Origin: Akkermansia muciniphila
Lineage (GTDB): Bacteria > Verrucomicrobiota > Verrucomicrobiia > Limisphaerales > UBA9464
DNA: 52,781 nt
NCBI GenBank assembly: GCA_945861565.1
Contig: CAMAUY010000028.1
Span: forward strand, 1 to 52,781
Direction of reading: 5' to 3'
The notes beneath the pieces are model-generated. The model did no database searches, had not been told where the DNA came from, and saw only the letters and a program-made list of their open reading frames with translations. Every line of letters starts with the position of its first letter. Position 1 is the stretch's first letter. Positions 43,828 to 50,688 of this stretch are shown piece by piece. The translations under genes and the position numbers were made by a program.

Positions 43828-43995
43828 GACTGTGCTTGCGTTTAGAATTGAATTTGTCGCCACCGACTATTGAGGAATGCGAACCACGGATAAACCCCGA
43901 TAGAAGCACATTCCATGCCCTTTCTATTCGCGTCAATCCGTCTTCATCCGCGGTTCTCCTCTCCTTTATCCGCGGATTTGGGTTGCGCGGGGTGA
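43828..43995. repeat. Dispersed repeat family A, copy 3
   Basis: About 165 bases matching 1-165 of the window in the same orientation, including TTGAATTTGTCGCC, GAACCACGGATAAACCCCGA, CGCGTCAATCCG and TCATCCGCGGTTC, ending GCGGATTTGGG. The GAACC arm (43881) and the CGGTTC arm (ending 43956) are inverted. It lies in the gene-poor stretch 43669-44386. Between 43669 and 43827 only an AT-rich segment is seen. Confidence 0.75.
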
Positions 43996-44089
43996 TCGAC
44001 CCCTGCTGCCGTCGGGGCCCATGATGATCGCCACACGAGATTGATAAATGGCAGAATTGTGCCAGACCCATATGGGAGTCATATAATAG

Positions 44090-44287
44090 TCAGTCCCGGG
44101 TGTTGATTCCCCATTCGAACCAAGCGGTAAAGAGTCAGTCCCGGCTACTGTTACACTCACCATTAATACTGATTTTGTGGAGACCCTGGCGGAGGCCTGT
44201 GGTAAGACGGATCCTGAGAAAGTCAACGTGGCGGAGCAGTTCGCGAAGTGCCGGACCGTGGTGAGCACCAAAGCGCAGCTCCTGTGA
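44090..44287 (+). pseudogene. Unidentified gene fragment without start
   Basis: A 65-codon open frame between TAG (44087-44089) and TGA (44285-44287) with protein-like composition (TVTLTINTDFVETLAEACGK, then VNVAEQFAKCRTVVSTKAQLL). It has no start codon or ribosome-binding site. A 12-bp direct repeat AGTCAGTCCCGG occurs at 44088-44099 and 44133-44144, possibly a small duplication scar. It looks like the 3' end of a truncated gene; I do not recognise the family. Confidence 0.4.
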
Positions 44288-44386
44288 AAGGCGATTCCGT
44301 TGAGACGCCGAAGATCAAGAGATCTATTGCGTAATGCAGACGGTTGCTTAGCCTCGGAGCGCCACTGCAAATTCGTTTAAATCGGC

Positions 44387-44599
44387 ATGCACGACCTCGG
44401 CAAAATGCTCTTCATCCTGGGTCTCGTTCTGATGGTCGTGGGCGCGATGCTTTGGAAGACGGGCGGGCTCGGGAGGTTGGGACGGTTGCCGGGCGATCTC
44501 TTTGTGCAGAAGGGGAATGCGACGTTCTCCTTTCCCATCATGACCTGCATCCTCATCAGCCTCGTGCTGACACTGTTGGGCTGGCTTTTCCGGCGATGA
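44387..44599 (+). CDS. DUF2905 family membrane protein
   Basis: 70 residues with two membrane helices: LGKMLFILGLVLMVVGAMLW at the start and FPIMTCILISLVLTLLGWLF near the end. Between them is the family hallmark GRLPGDLFVQKGNATFSFP. Function is unknown in this widespread family. A terminator-like hairpin follows the stop directly. The sequence upstream (44288-44386) holds no other gene. Confidence 0.9.
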   Translation: MHDLGKMLFILGLVLMVVGAMLWKTGGLGRLGRLPGDLFVQKGNATFSFPIMTCILISLVLTLLGWLFRR

Positions 44600-44600
44600 T

Positions 44601-44652
44601 AAAAAATGACAGGTTCAATTGAGTTGACGAAATATTGAACCGGTCACTTTTT
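44601..44652. terminator. Terminator-like hairpin (family F, copy 1)
   Basis: Starts directly after the DUF2905 stop. A-tract arm AAAAAATGACAGGTTCAAT (44601-44619) pairs, at 17 of 19 positions, with ATTGAACCGGTCACTTTTT (44634-44652) around a 14-base loop, giving A-stem-T symmetry as in bidirectional terminators. The right arm is nearly identical to that of the hairpin at 49171-49222. It falls upstream of the DUF1553 gene and could also separate it from DUF2905. Confidence 0.65.
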
Positions 44653-44670
44653 CAATCCACAAATACTGCC

Positions 44671-47600
44671 GTGTGGCGCTTCGCACTAAAAACTTTCTAC
44701 GTGCTGGCCGTGCTGGCCGGGGCTGGGCTTCGGGCGGAGGAGGAGGGGCCGGACTTCAGTCGGGAGATCCGGCCGATCCTTTCCCAAAACTGCTTCAAGT
44801 GCCATGGGCTGGATGAAACTTCGCGCAAGAGCGGGCTCCGGCTCGATGTGCGAGAGACGGCGCTGAAACCGGCGAAATCCGGGCAGCCAGCCATCGTTCC
44901 CGGCCGGCCGGGAGCGAGTGAACTGTTGAAGCGGATCGCCGCGGTGGATCCCGATGCGGTGATGCCGCCGCCATCAGCCAACAAAGTTCTGACGGCGGAG
45001 GAAAAGGTGAAATTGCGGCAATGGATCGCCGCCGGGGCGAATTATGCGCCGCACTGGGCCTTCGTGGCGCCGCAGCGTCCGGCAGTTCCGGTGGTGGCGG
45101 ACGCGGTTTTTCCGGTGCGTAATGCGATCGACGCTTTTGTGCTGGTGGCAATGCGAAAGCAGGGCTTGGCGCCGTCTTCGGAGGCGAGCCGGCTGACGTT
45201 GTGCCGGCGGCTTTTCCTGGATCTGACCGGTCTGCCGCCGAGTCCCGAGGAGGCGGATGCCTTCGCGGCGGATGCCGCTCCCGATGCGGTGGAAAAACTG
45301 GTGGACCGGCTGATGGCGACGCCCTATTACGGCGAACGCTGGGCGCGGCGCTGGCTGGACCTGGCGCGCTACGCGGACACCAACGGCTACGAACAGGACT
45401 CGAACCGGACGATCTGGCCTTATCGCGATTGGGTGGTGCGGGCCATCAATGCCAACCTGCCGTTCGACCGGTTCACGGTGGTGCAGATTGCTGGGGATTT
45501 ACTGCCGGAGGCCAAGCAGGACGACATCGTGGCCACGGGTTTTCATCGCAATACGATGCTCAACGAAGAGGCCGGCATCGATCCGCTGGAATACCGGTTT
45601 CATGCAATGACGGACCGGGTAAGCACCACGGGAACGACCTGGCTGGGCCTGACCATCGGCTGCGCCCAGTGCCATACGCACAAATACGATCCCATCGAGC
45701 ACTCGGAATATTACAAGCTGATGGCGTTCCTCGACAACGCGGACGAGCCGCGGCATGAGGTCGTGGATGACGCGCTGCGGGAAAAGAAAAAACAGGCCGC
45801 GCAGCGGATTGCCTCGTTGGAGGCTGCGTTGCCGGGCCGGTGGTCGGGGTCGGGCGGCGATGCGGAAGCCGACATGAAAGCCAAGTTTGCGGCGTGGGAG
45901 GCGGCGGAGAGATCAAAGGCGGCGCATTGGACGATTGTCCGTCCGTCGGAGATGAAAAGCTCCATGCCGGAGCTGGCGGTGCAGGCGAATGGGGCGGTGC
46001 TGGCCGCAGGCGACATGACCAAGAGCGTTGACTATGAATTGAAATTTCCCGTGCGGCAGAAGGCGGTTACGGCGATCCGCCTGGAAGTGCTGCCGCACGA
46101 GAGTCTGCCGGAAGGCGGGCCGGGGATGACCTATTACGAAGACGTCGGGAAGCGAGGCGATTTTTTCCTAAGTGAAATCAACGTCACGAACTCGGGCCGG
46201 CCGGTGAAGATCGCCGCGGCCAGCCAATCGTTCGCGGCGGGTAACTCCACCGCGGCCATGGCAATCGACGGCGACATGTCCTCCGGCTGGTCCATCCATG
46301 GAGGACAGGGCAAGCCTCACGCCGCCGTTTTCCGATTTGAGTCGCCGCAGGATTTGGACGGGGATTTTTCGGTGAAGTTGATGTTCGAGGCCACCTTCGC
46401 CTGCGCGCTGGGGCATTTCCGGGTGTCGGTGACTTCCGATGCCGGAGCCGAGGCTCGGGGTCTGACGGCGGATCTGGAAGCCGCCCTGCTCACGCCCGAT
46501 GCCGAGCGAACGGCGGAGGAGCGGCGCGGTCTGAGACTGCGATTTTTTGAGAAAGCTCCGGAATTGACCGAGGCGGTGGCTGAATTGATAAAGGCCCGCG
46601 ACACCATGCCGCGCGGCCACACCACGCTGGTGATGAAGGAGCGGCCGGCTTCCATCCCACGGAAAACCTTTGTCCACCATCGTGGAGAGTGGCTGCAACC
46701 GAGGGAGCCTGTGACGGCGGCGGTTCCCGCCTTCCTGCCTGCACTGCCACCGGACGCCCCCGGGAACCGGATGGGATTTGCCCGGTGGCTCGTTGCGCCC
46801 GCCAACCCGTTGACGGCCCGCGTGACCGTCAACCGCCAGTGGCAGGCATTTTTCGGACGAGGTCTCGTGCGGACCACGGAGGATTTCGGCTACCAGGGTG
46901 AGTCGCCGACGCACCCCCAATTGCTTGACTGGCTGGCTTGTGAATTCATGCACCCTTCGGCCGCCGGAGTGGCCCCCTGGGACATGAAGGCGCTGCATCG
47001 CATGATCGTGCTCAGCTCCACCTACCGCCAGTCCGCGCGGGCAGCGTCCGGTGCACAGGAGCGTGATCCGCGGAACGTTTGGTTGTCGCGCGGGCCGCGC
47101 TTCCGGCTGGACGCCGAAGTCATCCGCGATTCCGCTCTCAAAGCCTCCGGCTTGCTCTCCTCGAAAATGGGCGGCCCTGGTGTATATCCGCCGCAGCCGG
47201 TCGGAGTGACCGAAGTGGCGTACGGTGCCAAGAAATGGCCGGAGAGCAAGGGCGAGGACCGTTTCCGGCGCAGCCTCTATACGTTTATGAAACGCGCAGC
47301 CCCTTTCGCCATGTTCAACGCTTTCGATGGCCCGACTGGCTATACCTGCGTGGCCCGGCGGGAGATTTCCAGTTCCCCGCAGCAGGCGCTGACGCTGCTT
47401 AATGACACGATGCTCATCGAGGCGGCGCAGGCCATGGCGAGGGTGGTCATCAAGGAGGCTCAAAAGCCGGAGGACCGGGCGCAGCGGCTCTTCCGGCGGT
47501 GCCTGACGCGACTGCCGGAGCCCGAAGAACTGGCGCTGCTGACGCAATTTGCCCGCGAGCAGCAACAGCGTTTTGCCGCAGAGGAAATCGACCCCAAAGC

Positions 47601-47700
47601 GATGGCTGGACCGGCACCCGGGGATCCCGTGGAGTGCGCCGCATGGACAGCCGTGGCGCGGGCTGTCTTGAACTTCGACGAAACTATCACGAAAAACTGA
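44671..47700 (+). CDS. Planctomycete-type cytochrome, DUF1549 and DUF1553 protein
   Basis: 1009 residues from the GTG at 44671, which begins a good signal peptide (FYVLAVLAGAGLRA); a TTG at 44635 would lie inside the upstream hairpin. The first domain (PSCyt1) has one CFKCH haem motif. DUF1549 follows, with RLFLDLTGLPPSPEEADAF, YYGERWARRWLDLARYADTNGYEQD and CAQCHTHKYDPI, a second CxxCH. The C-terminal third is DUF1553: NPLTARVTVNRQWQAFFGRGLVRT, FGYQGESPTHPQLLDWLA and SPQQALTLLND. In Planctomycetes and Verrucomicrobia this protein is nearly always paired with DUF1501, as here. It is thought to take part in periplasmic degradation of sulfated or complex polysaccharides; the exact reaction is unproven. 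Confidence 0.9.
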   Translation: MWRFALKTFYVLAVLAGAGLRAEEEGPDFSREIRPILSQNCFKCHGLDETSRKSGLRLDVRETALKPAKSGQPAIVPGRPGASELLKRIAAVDPDAVMPPPSANKVLTAEEKVKLRQWIAAGANYAPHWAFVAPQRPAVPVVADAVFPVRNAIDAFVLVAMRKQGLAPSSEASRLTLCRRLFLDLTGLPPSPEEADAFAADAAPDAVEKLVDRLMATPYYGERWARRWLDLARYADTNGYEQDSNRTIWPYRDWVVRAINANLPFDRFTVVQIAGDLLPEAKQDDIVATGFHRNTMLNEEAGIDPLEYRFHAMTDRVSTTGTTWLGLTIGCAQCHTHKYDPIEHSEYYKLMAFLDNADEPRHEVVDDALREKKKQAAQRIASLEAALPGRWSGSGGDAEADMKAKFAAWEAAERSKAAHWTIVRPSEMKSSMPELAVQANGAVLAAGDMTKSVDYELKFPVRQKAVTAIRLEVLPHESLPEGGPGMTYYEDVGKRGDFFLSEINVTNSGRPVKIAAASQSFAAGNSTAAMAIDGDMSSGWSIHGGQGKPHAAVFRFESPQDLDGDFSVKLMFEATFACALGHFRVSVTSDAGAEARGLTADLEAALLTPDAERTAEERRGLRLRFFEKAPELTEAVAELIKARDTMPRGHTTLVMKERPASIPRKTFVHHRGEWLQPREPVTAAVPAFLPALPPDAPGNRMGFARWLVAPANPLTARVTVNRQWQAFFGRGLVRTTEDFGYQGESPTHPQLLDWLACEFMHPSAAGVAPWDMKALHRMIVLSSTYRQSARAASGAQERDPRNVWLSRGPRFRLDAEVIRDSALKASGLLSSKMGGPGVYPPQPVGVTEVAYGAKKWPESKGEDRFRRSLYTFMKRAAPFAMFNAFDGPTGYTCVARREISSSPQQALTLLNDTMLIEAAQAMARVVIKEAQKPEDRAQRLFRRCLTRLPEPEELALLTQFAREQQQRFAAEEIDPKAMAGPAPGDPVECAAWTAVARAVLNFDETITKN

Positions 47701-47704
47701 CGCC

Positions 47705-49147
47705 ATGAACTTTGCGTCCTCATCGCGGCTCCGGGCTACTCGACGGCAGTTTTTTTCTGACTGCGGGATCGGACTCGGGAAAATCGCCCTGACGTCGCTC
47801 ATGACTGACGCCTTCTCGCCGGCCTTGCGTGCCGTCACTGCCGGGCTGGATTCACTGGCACCAAAGCCACCGCATTTTCCGGCCCGGGCCAAGGCGGTCA
47901 TTCATCTTTTCATGGCCGGAGGACCGTCGCAGTTGGAGCTTTTCGACAATAAGCCAGAGCTGGCGAAGTTGGAGGGCCAGCCGGTGCCGCCGTCGGTGAT
48001 TGGCGGGCAACGCTTCGCCTTCATCCGGTCGGATGCGGCGGTACTCGGGCCCCGGTTCAAATTTTTCCGCCACGGACACAGCGGGGCGGAACTTTCCGAG
48101 GTGCTGCCGCACCTCGCGACGGTGGCGGACGACATCGCCATCATCCGGTCGTGCAAGACCGACCACTTCAACCACGCACCGGCGCAGATTTTCTTCAACA
48201 CGGGGTTTGCCCAGCCGGGACGACCAAGCTTCGGCTCGTGGGTGACCTACGGACTCGGTGCCGAGGCGAGCGACCTGCCGGCCTTCGTCGTCATGAGTAG
48301 CGGAGCAGGCGTCAGCGGCGGTGCGGCCTGCTGGTCGAGCGGATTTTTGCCCACCCTTCACGCGGGGACTCTGTTCCGGAATCAGAGTGACCCGATCCTC
48401 AATCTCAGCTCGCCGCCCGGCACCGATCCGACCCTCCAACGGTCCACGCTCGACTTGATCGGAGCCATCAACCGGCGGGGGTTCCAGGCCGAGGGTGATC
48501 CCGAGATCACGACGCGGATCGCCAACTACGAGATGGCTTTTCGCCTCCAGACGTCGGCGCCGGAATTGATGGATCTGCGGTCCGAAAGTGCGGAGACGCT
48601 GGCGCTGTATGGCTGCGAACGCGACAAACCGTCGTTCGGGCGTAGCTGCCTGCTGGCGAGGCGGATGGTGGAGCGCGGAGTGCGCTTCATCAACATCTAC
48701 CACGAGGGATGGGACGCCCACAGCGACGTGATGGGAAACGTCCGGGGCAATTGTCGAGCCACCGACCAGGGCAGCGCTGCACTGGTGAAAGACCTTAAGC
48801 GCCGCGGCCTGCTGGACTCCACACTGGTGGTGTGGGGCGGAGAATTCGGCCGCACTCCCATGGTGGAAAACAACACGGTGCTGAAGCAATCGAAGGGTCG
48901 AGACCATCATGCGCAGGCCTTCACCACCTGGATGGCCGGCGGCAGCATCAAGCCCGGCATTACCTACGGAGCGACCGACGACCTCGGCTTAAACGTGGTT
49001 GAGGATGAAGTCCATGTTCACGACATCCAGGCCACCATCCTCCATCTGCTGGGCCTCAACCACGAACGCCTCACCTACCGCTACGCCGGCCGGGATTTCC
49101 GCCTGACCGATGTCAATGGAAACGTCGTCCAAAAGATTATTGGCTGA
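47705..49147 (+). CDS. DUF1501 Tat-exported protein
   Basis: 480 residues starting four bases after the DUF1553 stop. A Tat motif (ATRRQFFSDCG) precedes a sulfatase/alkaline-phosphatase-like fold: AVIHLFMAGGPSQLELFDNKP, GPRFKFFRHGHSGAELSEVLPH, SGGAACWSSGFLP, LVVWGGEFGRTP, GRDHHAQAFTTWMAGG and VHVHDIQATILHLLGLNHERLTYRYAGRDFRLTDV. These are the family landmarks, and full length is reached. It is the standard partner of DUF1553 and probably works with it on a sulfated or other polymeric substrate in the periplasm. A hairpin terminator follows. Confidence 0.92.
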   Translation: MNFASSSRLRATRRQFFSDCGIGLGKIALTSLMTDAFSPALRAVTAGLDSLAPKPPHFPARAKAVIHLFMAGGPSQLELFDNKPELAKLEGQPVPPSVIGGQRFAFIRSDAAVLGPRFKFFRHGHSGAELSEVLPHLATVADDIAIIRSCKTDHFNHAPAQIFFNTGFAQPGRPSFGSWVTYGLGAEASDLPAFVVMSSGAGVSGGAACWSSGFLPTLHAGTLFRNQSDPILNLSSPPGTDPTLQRSTLDLIGAINRRGFQAEGDPEITTRIANYEMAFRLQTSAPELMDLRSESAETLALYGCERDKPSFGRSCLLARRMVERGVRFINIYHEGWDAHSDVMGNVRGNCRATDQGSAALVKDLKRRGLLDSTLVVWGGEFGRTPMVENNTVLKQSKGRDHHAQAFTTWMAGGSIKPGITYGATDDLGLNVVEDEVHVHDIQATILHLLGLNHERLTYRYAGRDFRLTDVNGNVVQKIIG

Positions 49148-49170
49148 CTCCCTCCGTGCAGACGATCCAG

Positions 49171-49222
49171 AGAAAGTGACACATTCAATAGATTGTATAC
49201 TCAGTCGAACCTGTCACTTTTT
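49171..49222. terminator. Terminator-like hairpin (family F, copy 2)
   Basis: Begins 23 bases after the DUF1501 stop. AGAAAGTGACACATTCAA (49171) pairs with TCGAACCTGTCACTTTTT (ending 49222) with four mismatches. GAACC(T/G)GTCACTTTTT is shared with the hairpin at 44601-44652, so the DUF1553-DUF1501 operon is flanked by two members of one hairpin family. The remnant of a secretin gene begins about 30 bases downstream. Confidence 0.6.
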
Positions 49223-49284
49223 TAACAACCAGCGAACGAATCGTCCAGTAACCCGAGTCCCGCTCATTACAGAAAGACCTTCGA

Positions 49285-49737
49285 GTGAGCGCCACCAATA
49301 AGACGGGCATCAGCTACACGACGGAAAACATCTCGACCGGTCCGTCGGTGGACATCCTTTCGACGATTGAAGGCAACGAGTCCCGGCTTGCCATCATCGC
49401 AAAGGTCACGGAGTTCCTTGGATACGACCAACCAACGCCCGGCCAAGAGGCGCAAGCCGCACCTCCCGGCGGCAAACCGTTGAAGGGCACTATTCCTCTA
49501 CCGCGCCTGCGAGTGCGAAGCGTAGAGGCCGATGCGAGGATTCAATTTGGAGACACGATGGCACTCCGTGGGCCGCTGGTGGACGAGACGTTAAAGACGA
49601 AAGGCCAAGTGCCGGTATTGGGCGCCATTCCCCTCTTAGACCGACTGTTCCAAAGCGAAAGCAAAACCACGATCCGCAAGCGGCTCTATATCTTCGTGAC
49701 ACCGATGAAGATCACGGCCACGGCCGAGAAGCAGTGA
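49285..49737 (+). pseudogene. C-terminal fragment of a type II/III secretin (GspD/PilQ-like)
   Basis: 150 codons from a GTG at 49285; the frame is open from 49252, just after the hairpin. The sequence matches the end of the secretin beta-barrel domain. YTTENISTGPSVDILSTI resembles the strand before it, and FGDTMALRGPLVDETLKTKG, VPVLGAIPLLDRLFQSES and KRLYIFVTPMKI are the classic closing motifs. Full secretins exceed 400 residues, so at least the N0-N3 domains and half the barrel are missing, and no signal peptide exists. It is probably a non-functional relic cut near the hairpin at 49171-49222. Confidence 0.75.
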
Positions 49738-49739
49738 CG

Positions 49740-49850
49740 GTGACTTATCATTACACGTATCCAATGGAAGGCTGTTACACCATCGGAGTAAAGGTGATCG
49801 ACATCTTCGGCAATGACACGATGACGTTGGCGCAAGTGACCGTGGGGTGA
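49740..49850 (+). pseudogene. Short C-terminal gene fragment (PKD-like strand pattern)
   Basis: A 36-codon open frame reading VTYHYTYPMEGCYTIGVKV then IDIFGNDTMTLAQVTVG and TGA. The Y-P-G-Y-T pattern and closing V-V strands resemble a PKD fold. The VKVIDIFGNDT string reminds me of the C-termini of some type III methyltransferases, which is memory and not proof. It starts right after the secretin fragment, in the same strand but another frame. There is no gene context, so this is a remnant. The 64 bases to the toxin gene hold nothing else. Confidence 0.35.
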
Positions 49851-49914
49851 GGCGGAATGTACCGAGCCCTGCCCTGCCTTTTCGGGTCAGGTTCCTGTTG
49901 TTTCCTGGCCCGAG

Positions 49915-50334
49915 TCAGACGATGACGTGGACTTCGTCCGGTCGGCGGGCATGTTGGGCCGCTCCGGGATCCAAGGTAATAAAACGCCCTTTATTCTTCC
50001 TCGCCAGTTCAATTAGATAGGCATCCGCAACCTGGCGGTGGCCCCGAGCCTTTACAAATATGGCGGGCTCACACACAGCAATACCTGACCAGAACCGGTG
50101 CGCGGTGTGGCAGGTCATCTCCGCCAGCAACTTGGCGGCGTCGGATGGAGCGACGGCCCGAGCGGTGAATGCCGGGTTGGACGAGAGTCGGACGAACCCG
50201 GTTTGAGTCAATGTGCAGGAGGCCCACCCATGGGACGCCTCGCTCGCAAACCACGCGCAGGCCTTCCCGTGGTCTTGGTGCTTCGGCCAGGCCAGAGCCA
50301 ATAGGACATTGATATCCAGCAAGCCCGATTTCAT
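49915..50334 (-). CDS. PIN-domain toxin (VapC-like)
   Basis: 139 residues from the ATG at 50334, which overlaps the antitoxin stop as ATGA; the longer frame to 50400 shadows that gene. PIN features are LLDINVLLALAW (Asp7) at the N-terminus, VADAYLIELA (Asp104) and GRFITLDPG (Asp122), which would bind the metal of an RNase. The middle acidic residue is replaced by TLTQTGFVRL, as in one VapC subgroup. It probably cleaves RNA when freed from its antitoxin. Confidence 0.85.
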   Translation of the reverse strand: MKSGLLDINVLLALAWPKHQDHGKACAWFASEASHGWASCTLTQTGFVRLSSNPAFTARAVAPSDAAKLLAEMTCHTAHRFWSGIAVCEPAIFVKARGHRQVADAYLIELARKNKGRFITLDPGAAQHARRPDEVHVIV

Positions 50335-50564
50335 GGCAGCTCTTCGGCCAGGAGATCCTTGGCCCGCGAAGAGGGAATGATCGGATCTCCAGGCTCGCAT
50401 TTGAAAGTGGGCAGGCCCGGCTTGGATTTCCCTCTGGCGAAAGGTCGCTCCAGGCCCTTCCGGGCGAGATCGGAAACAACAGCACCCAGACGGGCACCCG
50501 TTTCCCGGGCAATCGAGGCGGCTGCCTCCGCCACATCGTCATCGAGCGTGAGGGTGGTTCTCAT
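50331..50564 (-). CDS. Ribbon-helix-helix antitoxin (VapB-like)
   Basis: 77 residues from the ATG at 50564. The N-terminus MRTTLTLDDDVAEAAASIA is a ribbon-helix-helix DNA-binding start, followed by a Pro-rich, toxin-binding tail (KPGLPTFKCEPGDP). It precedes the toxin with a four-base overlap, the normal order. Direct repeats just upstream of the start are a likely operator. Autoregulation is inferred from this arrangement. Confidence 0.82.
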   Translation of the reverse strand: MRTTLTLDDDVAEAAASIARETGARLGAVVSDLARKGLERPFARGKSKPGLPTFKCEPGDPIIPSSRAKDLLAEELP

Positions 50565-50568
50565 GGAG

Positions 50569-50600
50569 GATACGATGATGTAGTGATACGATGATGTCAA
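50569..50600 (-). promoter_or_regulatory. Probable operator repeats of the toxin-antitoxin operon
   Basis: The 13-base sequence GATACGATGATGT occurs twice, at 50569-50581 and 50585-50597, sixteen bases apart, immediately before the antitoxin start. TTGACA on the minus strand (50600-50595) could be a -35 element overlapping the repeats. No Shine-Dalgarno sequence precedes the ATG, so the message may be leaderless. The gap 50601-50688 holds nothing else recognised. Confidence 0.5.
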
Positions 50601-50688
50601 TTCGGGACGTCCATTACCTGTCCCATTATCCGCTTTCCGAAAGCTGGCACGTGCCGCCTGGCGTAGCTACCCTGAGTCTTCCACGCTC

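Noticed and set aside
46168..47901. 577-residue open frame antisense to the DUF1553 gene
   Set aside because: Composition is Arg/Gly/His-rich, as expected of a shadow of a GC-rich gene, with no recognisable domain, and the other strand encodes a full-length DUF1553 protein.
50569..50600. Start of a CRISPR array
   Set aside because: Only two repeat units 16 bases apart and no cas genes; an operator is the better reading.
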